From positions 1 to 21,355 of the forward strand of contig DCUF01000056.1 in the NCBI GenBank assembly GCA_002328485.1: DNA of 21,355 nt, in the 5' to 3' direction. This document shows positions 15,542 through 21,355 of the stretch, in pieces. Source of the stretch: Deltaproteobacteria bacterium UBA2221. GTDB lineage: Bacteria; Desulfobacterota; Syntrophorhabdia; Syntrophorhabdales; WCHB1-27. The notes beneath the pieces are model-generated. The model made no database searches, was not told where the DNA came from, and saw only the letters and a list, made by a program, of their open reading frames with translations. Every line of letters starts with the position of its first letter. Positions within the stretch are counted from its first letter, which is position 1. The position numbers and the translations under genes are program-made.

Positions 15542-15545
15542 GCCT
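15531..15545. promoter_or_regulatory. Inverted repeat over the tup -35 box (candidate operator)
   Basis: AGGCTT-TTC-AAGCCT, 6-bp arms, covers the -35 hexamer of the tup promoter. A repressor bound here would block polymerase, as expected for metal-oxyanion-controlled uptake. The repressor is not shown by sequence; the HTH-PBP protein at 19698 is one candidate. Confidence 0.4.
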
Positions 15546-16147
15546 TTTGATACTTTTTAAGGCATTTATATCCCTTATTCTGCCTGTTTATAACCGCATA
15601 GTCCTACTTGTGACACAATTGGAATCTCTTTTGGATGATATTTTCAGTAAGAGCGGCGCGAAAAGAGCATTCTTTATGTTAAAGAAACAAAAGGATCATT
15701 TATATCGGCCTTGCAACAAAAAACCTCACGCCACCCCTATGAAATGTTCTATGTAGACCCGATTCACCAGGGGCTTGTATAAGCTCTCCCCCTTGGGCTT
15801 CACCGTTTCACCATATCTGCTCCGGCGTAAAACACGACCTGCTACTATTGTGGCTGGAAACTACAGTTGTTTCGTATCTATTACTGTAGAATATTCACCA
15901 CAAGCACCCTTTGGCACGCAGATTCCCCGCTCCGGCTGATATCAGAAATTCGACCAATTCCTTGATTGTAGAGTGCTTTTGTGATATGTCTCATGTCACG
16001 GTAGTGGATTCCTAACCCTCCAAAACCTCTCGGTCGGTCAGGGTATACCAGCTACCAGCAAGATCGTTCTTTTCGGATAATTAGTGCGCACGAAAAAGCG
16101 GGTGCACAGGCTGTAACCGCCATCATATTGCAAGGAGGAACATTGGG
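15546..16147. other. Divergent intergenic region between the tup operon and the beta-oxidation genes
   Basis: About 600 bp without a credible gene. A 69-codon frame (15547-15756) has no ribosome-binding site or family match. The region holds a G/C hairpin around 15768-15797 (CCAGGGGCTT to the CCCCCTTGG side, with bulges), an inverted pair CTACAG-N17-CTGTAG near 15860-15890, and the near-palindrome at 15981-15999. I see no riboswitch I recognise. Confidence 0.5.
15981..15999. promoter_or_regulatory. Near-perfect palindrome, possible operator for hbd
   Basis: GTGATATG-TCT-CATGTCAC: 8-bp arms with one mismatch. It overlaps the -10 part of a weak forward promoter candidate (TTGATT at 15962-15967, 17 bp, TATGTC at 15985-15990) about 150 bp upstream of the dehydrogenase. 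A TetR- or GntR-size site is plausible but not proven. Confidence 0.3.
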
Positions 16148-17008
16148 ATGGAAATCAAGACCATAGGTGTTGTGGGCGCAGGTTCGATGGGTAACGGCAT
16201 CGCGCAGGTAGCGGCTCAGTCCGGTTACAACGTTATCATGAGCGACATCGAGGAAAGGTTTGTACAGAACGGATACAACAACATCGACAAGTTTCTGGCA
16301 AAGAGCGTCGAAAAGGGGAAGATGGCCGCAGATCAGAAGGCTGCGATCATGGGCAGAATCAAGACCACGACCAAGATCGAAGACATGAAGGATGTGGACT
16401 ATGTGATCGAGGCAGTATTTGAAGACATGGGTATCAAGAAGGCCACCTTCAAGCAGCTTGATGAGATTACGCGAAAGGATGTAATTCTTGGCACCAACAC
16501 GTCATCCATGTCCATTACCGAGATCGCCAATGCCACGAATCGGGGCGATAAGGTCGTGGGTCTCCATTTCTTCAACCCGGTTCCCCTCATGAAACTCATC
16601 GAGATCATCCATGGTTTCAATACCAGCGACGAGACCGTAAAGGTGTCGTTCGACCTCGCAAAAAAACTTGGTAAGGAGCCGATTGAAGTAAAAACCGATA
16701 TCCCCGGCTTTGTCGTCAACAGGCTCATGCTTCCCCACATGATTGAAGCAGTTCTGCTCTACCAGGATGGCGTCGCATCAAAAGAAGACATAGATAAGGC
16801 GGCGAAGCTGGGTCTTAATTATCCTATGGGACCGTTCGAGCTCATGGACCTAACAGGTGTCGATATTGCCCTTAATATCGCCAACTATTTCTATCAGGAA
16901 CTGAACACTGAAGTGAAGTGGTCCGCGCCTCGTATGATGAAAGATTTGGTAAAGGCGGGACGGCTCGGCAGGAAGGTCGGCAAGGGTTGGTACGACTACG
17001 GCAAATAA
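16148..17008 (+). CDS. hbd: 3-hydroxyacyl-CoA (3-hydroxybutyryl-CoA) dehydrogenase
   Basis: NAD-dependent oxidation of (S)-3-hydroxyacyl-CoA to 3-ketoacyl-CoA (or the reverse), the third step of beta-oxidation. The 286-residue length fits stand-alone Hbd/PaaH enzymes. The Rossmann motif is GVVGAGSMGNGIA (8-20). Active-site elements are GTNTSS with S119, H140 in HFFNPVP, E152 and N191, and the C-terminal domain carries NYPMGPFELMDLTGVD. AAGGAGG stands 9 bases before the ATG. It is followed 22 bp later by a crotonase, so the two form an operon that converts enoyl-CoA to ketoacyl-CoA. Chain-length preference cannot be read from the sequence. Confidence 0.95.
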   Translation: MEIKTIGVVGAGSMGNGIAQVAAQSGYNVIMSDIEERFVQNGYNNIDKFLAKSVEKGKMAADQKAAIMGRIKTTTKIEDMKDVDYVIEAVFEDMGIKKATFKQLDEITRKDVILGTNTSSMSITEIANATNRGDKVVGLHFFNPVPLMKLIEIIHGFNTSDETVKVSFDLAKKLGKEPIEVKTDIPGFVVNRLMLPHMIEAVLLYQDGVASKEDIDKAAKLGLNYPMGPFELMDLTGVDIALNIANYFYQELNTEVKWSAPRMMKDLVKAGRLGRKVGKGWYDYGK

Positions 17009-17030
17009 TCGATCGAGACTGGGGCGGGCT

Positions 17031-17810
17031 ATGATTTATAGTACGATTAGCGTTGAGAAAGAAGAGTCAATAGCTGTTGTCAGCCTAAGCCGGCCCCCGG
17101 TCAACTTCCTCATTCCCAAGTCCTACATCGAGCTCTATCATGCGTTCTCCGAGCTTGATAGGGACGACACGGTCAGCGTGATAATCCTTACCGGGGCGGG
17201 AGATAAGTGCTTTACGGTAGGCCTGGACATCATACACGCGGCAGGGAAGACAATGTCAGAGTACCTCGGCTTTGCAAAGGCGGTCCGGAAGGCGCTCGAC
17301 AGGATCGCCAATACGAAGAAACCAACCATCGCGGCACTCTTTGGCTTTGCCCTGGGTGGCGGCTGTGAGCTTGCCCTCGCCTGTGACCTGAGGGTCGCGG
17401 CGAATGACGCCACCATCGGTTGTCCCGAAGTAAACCTCGGCATCATGCCCGGATCAGGCGGCACCCAGAGGATGGCCCGGTTGATCGGAGTGTCAAAGAC
17501 CAAAGAGTTACTGTTGATGGGCGATACCGTTACAGGTGAAGAGGCAGCGCGTATCGGTCTGGTTAACAAGGTGGTGCCGAAAGAAGCGGTTATGGACGAG
17601 GCGAGGAACTGGGCGGAAAGGCTTGCAAAAAGGCCCAAAATAGCGGTTAGTTTGATAAAAAAGGCCATCGACCAGGGTATGAACATGGATCTGGCCTCCG
17701 CGATTTCCCTCGAGAGCGAATGCTTCGCCGTTTCCTATGTGTCGGAGGACGGGAGGGAAGGCATGAGCGCTTTTGCACAGAAACGGAAACCGGTTTTTAA
17801 GGGAAAGTGA
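17031..17810 (+). CDS. Enoyl-CoA hydratase (crotonase family)
   Basis: Crotonase-fold protein of 259 residues, probably hydrating trans-2-enoyl-CoA to 3-hydroxyacyl-CoA. The oxyanion hole and catalytic region are clear: FGFALGGGCELALACDLRVA with E113 and IGCPEVNLGIMPGSGGTQRM with E133, the two Glu of true hydratases. In the CoA-binding region the usual AGADI reads VGLDI (residues 63-67), and the usual ALN near residue 25 reads VNF, so the substrate may be a non-standard acyl-CoA such as an alicyclic or aromatic-derived intermediate (inference). The start is the ATG 22 bp after hbd, with a GGGGCGGG stretch as a weak ribosome site. Confidence 0.9.
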   Translation: MIYSTISVEKEESIAVVSLSRPPVNFLIPKSYIELYHAFSELDRDDTVSVIILTGAGDKCFTVGLDIIHAAGKTMSEYLGFAKAVRKALDRIANTKKPTIAALFGFALGGGCELALACDLRVAANDATIGCPEVNLGIMPGSGGTQRMARLIGVSKTKELLLMGDTVTGEEAARIGLVNKVVPKEAVMDEARNWAERLAKRPKIAVSLIKKAIDQGMNMDLASAISLESECFAVSYVSEDGREGMSAFAQKRKPVFKGK

Positions 17811-18045
17811 GCACCCGGTGAGCAACATCCCATGTCTCGACGCAGGGATCCACGGCACACCTCTAAGCCCGGGCAAAAAGCCTGCGTGGCACCGACGCAA
17901 AGAAGTGATTCTTTCTTCTTGACAATGAAGGAGAAATATAAGAAACTGATGGCCGAGGTTATAGTGAATTATTCCGGCTTCAACTTTTTTTGCTTTTTTA
18001 GCTTTTGGAGGGTTCACTCATGCCTCTAAGCTAGAGCATTAGAGC
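17811..18045. other. Non-coding stretch after the crotonase
   Basis: 235 bp with no convincing gene. It includes a T-rich tract at about 17980-18006. GGAGG at 18007-18011 is followed 8 bases later by ATG CCT CTA AGC TAG (18020-18034), a four-codon frame that ends just before the first terminator. GCCTCT at 18022-18027 is complementary to the first arm of that terminator (AGAGGC, 18046-18051), which would allow an alternative anti-terminator fold. Confidence 0.4.
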
Positions 18046-18091
18046 AGAGGCCATGGGTGAGCCTGATCAGCCATCCATGGCCTCTTTTTTT
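18046..18091 (+). terminator. Intrinsic terminator T1
   Basis: AGAGGCCATGG (18046-18056) pairs perfectly with CCATGGCCTCT (18075-18085), followed by a run of T to 18091. It is a strong terminator for forward transcripts from hbd-crotonase. Confidence 0.85.
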
Positions 18092-18139
18092 ATGGTGAGG
18101 CCATGGGAATGAGTATGTCCCTGGCCTCTTTTTTTATGG
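18078..18139 (+). repeat. 18-bp direct repeat in the tandem terminators
   Basis: TGGCCTCTTTTTTTATGG occurs at 18078-18095 and exactly again at 18122-18139. GAGGCCATGGG likewise recurs at 18047 and 18097. The whole terminator appears to have been duplicated in tandem, with loops that then diverged. Confidence 0.85.
18097..18135 (+). terminator. Intrinsic terminator T2, duplicate of T1
   Basis: GAGGCCA (18097-18103) pairs with TGGCCTC (18122-18128) and GGGA with TCCC inside it, with one bulged T, then seven T. It shares an exact 18-mer with T1. Confidence 0.8.
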
Positions 18140-18233
18140 CTCGAAAGACCGCCGATGAGAAACGGGTAGCCACGAACGGTCCCTCTATCCGCGGTGACAG
18201 ACAGAACAAATGATCTTAAGGAGATGAGATTTG

Positions 18234-18368
18234 ATGAATTCAAAAGAACATGAGCCGATTCAAACCGCAGCCTATTCGTTGCAACTGGGAACGGGTAATT
18301 CTCGGTCTCCCAGAACCTTAGCCAACGGCGAGAATGACATCCGGAACACCGAGGAGGCACTTGTATGA
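18234..18368 (+). CDS. Possible 44-residue small protein or leader, coupled to the thiolase
   Basis: An ATG-started frame of 44 codons (MNSKEHEPIQTAAYSLQL...RNTEEALV) whose TGA overlaps the thiolase ATG as ATGA. AAGGAG stands 10 bases before its ATG. The product is hydrophilic, with no membrane segment or Cys, and matches no family I know. A competing 9-codon frame begins inside the AAGGAGATG. It sits right after the tandem terminators, at the head of the thiolase transcript, so it may be a translational-coupling leader rather than a functional protein. Evidence is positional only; codon use was not measured. Confidence 0.4.
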   Translation: MNSKEHEPIQTAAYSLQLGTGNSRSPRTLANGENDIRNTEEALV

Positions 18369-19576
18369 GTACTTTCAGCAAGGCGTACATTCCGTATAAC
18401 GGCTACTATTCGACGCCGTTCTGTCGCTGGCAGGGAAGTATGCAGTACGAGAATTCCATTGAGTTGGGCGCCAAGACAGCTAGGCGGTGGTTTCTGGAGA
18501 AGAAGAAGATAGATCCCACCATCGTTGATTATCTCTACTTCGGCATCAGCGTTCACCAGCCTCGTTTCTTCTACGGTCACAACTGGGCAGCCGGCATACT
18601 GACGGATAACAAGAAGAACGTTTCCGGCCTCATGGTCAACCAGGCATGCACCACCTCCACCACGGTCCTGAATCTCGCAGCCCTTGCCTTAGAGAATCGT
18701 GACTTCCAGGTAGCCTTTGGACTCATGGTAGATCGTACCTCCAACGGCCCCCACACCGTATGGCCGAACCCTATGGGGCCAGGCGGCGAGGTAATCCAGG
18801 AAAACTGGGTAATGGACAGCTTCAATAGCGACCCGAATGTCTCCCCGCCCACCAAGATGGTTGGGACTGCGGAGAATGTAGCCAAGGCGGAAGGTTTCAC
18901 CAAGGAAGAGGCCGACGCGGTTGTCATCAGACGGTACGAGCAGTATCAGGATGCCCTGAAAAACGACCGGGAATTCCAGAAAAAGTATATGTTCCCGGCA
19001 GAGGTGAAACTGGGCAGAAAGGGCGCAAGAGTGATCGAAAAGGATGAGGGGGTCACCCCCACCACCGCGGATGGCTTAGCCAAGCTGAAGCCTGTGGAGC
19101 CAGGCGGCATCCACAGCTACGGTGCTCAGACATTCCCGGCCGACGGAAACTGCGGCTTTATCATCGCCACCCGAGAGCGCGCCCGAGAGCTGAGCGCCGA
19201 TCCGAGTATAGAGGTACAGATCGTCTCCTACGCCGCCTCTCGCGTCAGTCCGGGGTTCATGGCATCAGCCCCGGTGCCTGCTGCCAAGAAGGCTCTCTCC
19301 TGTGCCCGCCTGAAGATCACCGACATGAAGGCGATCAAGAGCCATAACCCCTTTGCCACCAACGATTTGAACTTTGCAAAAAAAATGGGTATAGACGTCA
19401 TGTCCATGAACAACTACGGTAGCTCCCTCATCTACGGACATCCTCAGGCCCCCACAGGTGGCAGGCTCATTGCCGAGATGATCGAAGAGGTGGCCATGCT
19501 GGGTGGCGGTTACTGCCTCTGGACCGGCTGTGCTGCCGGCGACACCGGTGCGGCCATGATCCTCAAGGTAGGCTAA
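18365..19576 (+). CDS. Thiolase family protein (acetyl-CoA acyltransferase), atypical active site
   Basis: Thiolase-fold enzyme of 403 residues, expected to cleave 3-ketoacyl-CoA with CoA or run the condensation in reverse. It has the nucleophile Cys95 in NQACTTST, His359 in YGHPQAPTGGR and Cys389 in TGCAAGDTGAAM, the usual Cys-His-Cys set. The block that is VNEAFA in standard thiolases reads KSHNPFATND (H328, N329), and the final CxGGGxG reads CAAGDTG. These differences place it in a divergent branch, perhaps for branched, alicyclic or aromatic acyl-CoA substrates (inference). GAGGAGG precedes the ATG, which overlaps the 44-codon frame by four bases. It ends with a terminator and completes the beta-oxidation set with the upstream operon. 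Confidence 0.88.
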   Translation: MSTFSKAYIPYNGYYSTPFCRWQGSMQYENSIELGAKTARRWFLEKKKIDPTIVDYLYFGISVHQPRFFYGHNWAAGILTDNKKNVSGLMVNQACTTSTTVLNLAALALENRDFQVAFGLMVDRTSNGPHTVWPNPMGPGGEVIQENWVMDSFNSDPNVSPPTKMVGTAENVAKAEGFTKEEADAVVIRRYEQYQDALKNDREFQKKYMFPAEVKLGRKGARVIEKDEGVTPTTADGLAKLKPVEPGGIHSYGAQTFPADGNCGFIIATRERARELSADPSIEVQIVSYAASRVSPGFMASAPVPAAKKALSCARLKITDMKAIKSHNPFATNDLNFAKKMGIDVMSMNNYGSSLIYGHPQAPTGGRLIAEMIEEVAMLGGGYCLWTGCAAGDTGAAMILKVG

Positions 19577-19601
19577 AAATAAAAACCTCCCGAACACCCC
19601 G

Positions 19602-19640
19602 TCAGCCATTTCTTTCATGCAAGGAAATGGCTGATTTGTT
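19602..19640 (+). terminator. Terminator of the thiolase gene
   Basis: TCAGCCATTTC (19602-19612) pairs perfectly with GAAATGGCTGA (19624-19634) across an 11-nt loop, followed by a T-rich TTTGTTT. It lies 26 bp after the thiolase stop. Confidence 0.75.
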
Positions 19641-19661
19641 TCCCCAACCTGCAAACAATAT

Positions 19662-19690
19662 TTGCTTCCTTTCTCCATTTTTATTATACT
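19662..19690 (+). promoter_or_regulatory. Promoter of the HTH-PBP regulator, predicting a leaderless mRNA
   Basis: TTGCTT (19662-19667), exactly 17 bp, TATACT (19685-19690). Seven bases separate the -10 box from the ATG at 19698, so transcription should start on or beside the A of the start codon. No Shine-Dalgarno sequence is present. The inverted repeat GCAAA-CAATA-TTTGC (19651-19665) overlaps the -35 box and could be an autoregulatory site. Confidence 0.6.
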
Positions 19691-19697
19691 GTCCTTT

Positions 19698-20567
19698 ATG
19701 GAAATTCTATCAGCCAAGGAACTGTCAAAATACCTCAAAATCAACGAGAAAAAGATCTATCAGCTTGCACGGGAATCAAAACTCCCCTACACGAAGATTG
19801 GGGGGAAGATTGCCTTTGCCAAAGAACTGATTGATCGTTGGATCACCCAGACAACCGAGCAGGAGCATCACCTCTATGTTGCGGGGAGCGATGATCCCCT
19901 CTTCAGCAGGATCATCCACGATTACAATACAGGACCTGCCACCATATTCTACGCTGGGGTCGGCTCCCTGAACGGTCTGAAACTCTTGAAGAAAAGGGCA
20001 GCGAACATTTCGTGTGTCCATATTTTGGATGTGGACAAGAAGGAGTACAATCTCAGTTATCTCGACCGCTACCTTGATGGCGGCGACTACTACGTTATGA
20101 ACATGTATTCTCGGCAGCAGGGTCTCTATCTTCCCAAAGGTAATCCAAAAAGGGTGCAGTCCATCGAGGATCTTGCAGACAAGAACCTTGAGTTCTTAAA
20201 CAGGAACGAGGGCTCAGGGACTAGGCTCCTCTTTGATTTCCTCCTCAACGAGAGGGGCGTTCAACCCCACAAAATCCGCGGTTACAACACAGGGGCAGAC
20301 TCCCATCTCGACGCAGGGCTAAAGGTGCTGCGCGGAGAGGCGGACGCTTCCTTCGGTATCCAGTACGTGGCCCATGTGCTCAGTCTTCACTTTGTGCCCC
20401 TCTCTAAAGAGAGGTTCGACCTGGTTATGCCTGAAGAATACAGCTACAGCGATCAGGCCAAGAAGCTTCTATCCTTCTTCGAGCAAGGTAAACTACTCCC
20501 TTACCTGAAAGACTTCCCAGGGTACGATACCGAGAAGAGCGGCAGCGTGCTGAGGGGGCATGGGTAA
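19698..20567 (+). CDS. HTH regulator with periplasmic-binding-protein-like sensor domain
   Basis: A 289-residue cytoplasmic protein. Residues 1-50 are an excisionase/MerR-like winged helix (LSAKELSKYLKINEKKIYQLARESKLP, IGGKIAFAKELIDRWI). Residues 57-275 are a PBP-like domain: GSDDPLF, IFYAGVGSLNGLKLL, MYSRQQGLYLPKGNP, NRNEGSGTRLLFDFLL, and HLDAGLKVLRGEADASFG. This HTH plus PBP_like architecture is associated with molybdate- or tungstate-linked regulators; the domain also occurs fused to MoeA in archaea. It is a good candidate for the sensor controlling the tup operon 4 kb away (inference). The ATG at 19698 is preferred over an in-frame TTG at 19662, because that TTG is part of the -35 box and the HTH begins at the ATG. 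Confidence 0.82.
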   Translation: MEILSAKELSKYLKINEKKIYQLARESKLPYTKIGGKIAFAKELIDRWITQTTEQEHHLYVAGSDDPLFSRIIHDYNTGPATIFYAGVGSLNGLKLLKKRAANISCVHILDVDKKEYNLSYLDRYLDGGDYYVMNMYSRQQGLYLPKGNPKRVQSIEDLADKNLEFLNRNEGSGTRLLFDFLLNERGVQPHKIRGYNTGADSHLDAGLKVLRGEADASFGIQYVAHVLSLHFVPLSKERFDLVMPEEYSYSDQAKKLLSFFEQGKLLPYLKDFPGYDTEKSGSVLRGHG

Positions 20568-20615
20568 GAGGGGCCAAAGCTGGATCCAAAAAACACCAGA
20601 ACCACAAGAACGCTG

Positions 20616-21355
20616 ATGGTAATCAGGGCCGAGAAAGGGGCAGACGAGCTGTTGCCCCCCGAGGTCTACGACGTCTGCGACGGCACCTGGGTAGAACAAA
20701 CCGATTCCCATCATATCTTGATCAACCTTTATCCTAAATCCCTTGACAGGCTCGTCTCGTTGCTTGCGAACTCGGGTCTTGCCTACGACGTGGTCGACCT
20801 GCGGGAAGAGGAGGATCGGGACTATGTGGCCTTGATCAAGAAGCATTTCACCCCGATCTCTGTGGGCAACATAACCATTCTCCCTCCCTGGAAGAGGAGC
20901 CTCAGAGCTGGGCCAAAGATAGTTATTGAGCCCGGCATGGCTTTTGGCACGGGCAGGCACGAGTCCACGAGGATCATGCTTAGAATGATGAGTGCGATCA
21001 GCCTGGAAGGGATGAGCGTTCTGGACATCGGCTGCGGCAGCGGCATCCTGGCGATTTATGCCCATATGATGGGCGCCAGCAGGGTGGTAGCAGTCGACCA
21101 CGATATCTGTGCTGTCGAAGCGGTAGGCACGAACGCCAGTCTCAACTCAGCCGATCACATAGAGGCTATCTGTGCTGACATAGCCGGCCTCAGGGGACAG
21201 TTCGATGTTGTACTCGCCAACCTCGATGCAATGACCTTTTCGAACTATTCGGCTCATATCACAGGACTGGTAAAGGATCAGGGATTCCTTTTGGTCTCAG
21301 GGATCGAGGCAACCCAGAAGGATGCTGCGATGCCCCTCTTTTCCAACCTCCGTCG
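20616..21355 (+). CDS. prmA: PrmA-like methyltransferase (ribosomal protein L11 family), 3' end outside window
   Basis: SAM-dependent protein methyltransferase of the PrmA family, which methylates ribosomal protein L11. 246 residues are visible and the frame is open at the right edge. The PrmA-type order is present: KKHFTPISVGNITILPPW, the IEPGMAFGTGRHEST motif (104-118), then SAM motif I VLDIGCGSGILAI (135-147) and VVAVDHD. The post-motif reads VVLANLD where PrmA usually has ANIL, so a related protein-lysine methyltransferase is possible. The start is uncertain: ATG 20616 has a poor ribosome site, and an in-frame CTG at 20580 follows AAGAGGGG. The gene lies 48 bp after the HTH-PBP stop in the same direction. 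Confidence 0.75.
   Translation, partial: MVIRAEKGADELLPPEVYDVCDGTWVEQTDSHHILINLYPKSLDRLVSLLANSGLAYDVVDLREEEDRDYVALIKKHFTPISVGNITILPPWKRSLRAGPKIVIEPGMAFGTGRHESTRIMLRMMSAISLEGMSVLDIGCGSGILAIYAHMMGASRVVAVDHDICAVEAVGTNASLNSADHIEAICADIAGLRGQFDVVLANLDAMTFSNYSAHITGLVKDQGFLLVSGIEATQKDAAMPLFSNLR

Noticed and set aside
15547..15756. 69-codon frame upstream of the tup promoter
   Set aside because: No ribosome-binding site and no family match. It starts on the edge of the tup control region.
15907..15924. Sigma-54 -24/-12 promoter before hbd
   Set aside because: TGGCACG matches the -24 element, but the -12 element reads TTCC, lacking the required GC.
17925..18029. 34-codon frame with a Phe-rich hydrophobic tail
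   Set aside because: The Phe run simply translates a T-rich tract. No proper ribosome site precedes its first ATG, and it runs into the terminator region.
1..21355. CRISPR array, tRNA or rRNA genes, prophage or toxin-antitoxin module
   Set aside because: I saw no regularly spaced repeats, no tRNA cloverleaf or CCA end, no rRNA motifs and no such protein families on either strand.

Overview
This window looks like chromosomal DNA of an anaerobic bacterium, most likely a syntrophic or sulfate-reducer-like member of the former Deltaproteobacteria. That is an inference from gene content: a tungstate-type ABC transporter, an anaerobic acyl-CoA beta-oxidation cluster (3-hydroxyacyl-CoA dehydrogenase, crotonase, atypical thiolase), a single-domain AICAR transformylase and a GAF/PAS-type hybrid kinase. 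No 16S gene or other decisive marker is present, so the genus is not claimed.

Layout. 1-47 (-): first codons of a NifS/IscS cysteine desulfurase, with a near-consensus promoter at 89-117. 135-1801: an insertion sequence with a DDE transposase and 13-bp terminal inverted repeats, sitting just upstream of that promoter. 1883-5199 (-): AICAR transformylase and transketolase. 5375-7742 (-): endonuclease III and PolX with a PHP domain, overlapping by 29 bp and read from a promoter so close to the polX ATG that the mRNA may be leaderless. 7800-8258 (-): a PPC/DUF296 protein with its own promoter. 8387-11243 (-): a hybrid histidine kinase overlapping an HDOD protein. 11244-11779: non-coding, with two strong hairpins.

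11780-15468 (-): a tungstate/oxyanion ABC transport operon read in the order second binding protein, TupA, TupB permease, TOBE-containing ATPase. The first binding protein has lost much of the TTTST oxyanion loop. A 15-bp perfect hairpin separates tupA from tupB, and the operon promoter carries an inverted repeat over its -35 box. 15469-16147: divergent control region. 16148-17810 (+): hydroxyacyl-CoA dehydrogenase and crotonase. 17811-18233: non-coding, with two tandem duplicated terminators. 18234-19576 (+): a possible 44-codon small ORF joined by an ATGA overlap to an atypical thiolase, then a terminator. 19698-20567 (+): an excisionase-type HTH protein with a periplasmic-binding-protein-like sensor domain, read from a promoter that predicts a leaderless mRNA. 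20616 to the window end (+): a PrmA-like methyltransferase, cut by the edge.

How it fits together. The transporter probably supplies tungstate or molybdate for pterin enzymes used in anaerobic metabolism. The HTH-PBP protein 4 kb away is a reasonable candidate for its oxyanion sensor. The beta-oxidation genes between them are a plausible user pathway for acyl-CoA intermediates. Nothing here is a CRISPR array, phage or obvious defence island. The least-explained items are the divergent second binding protein, the tandem terminators, the small ORF coupled to the thiolase, and the leaderless promoter geometry.
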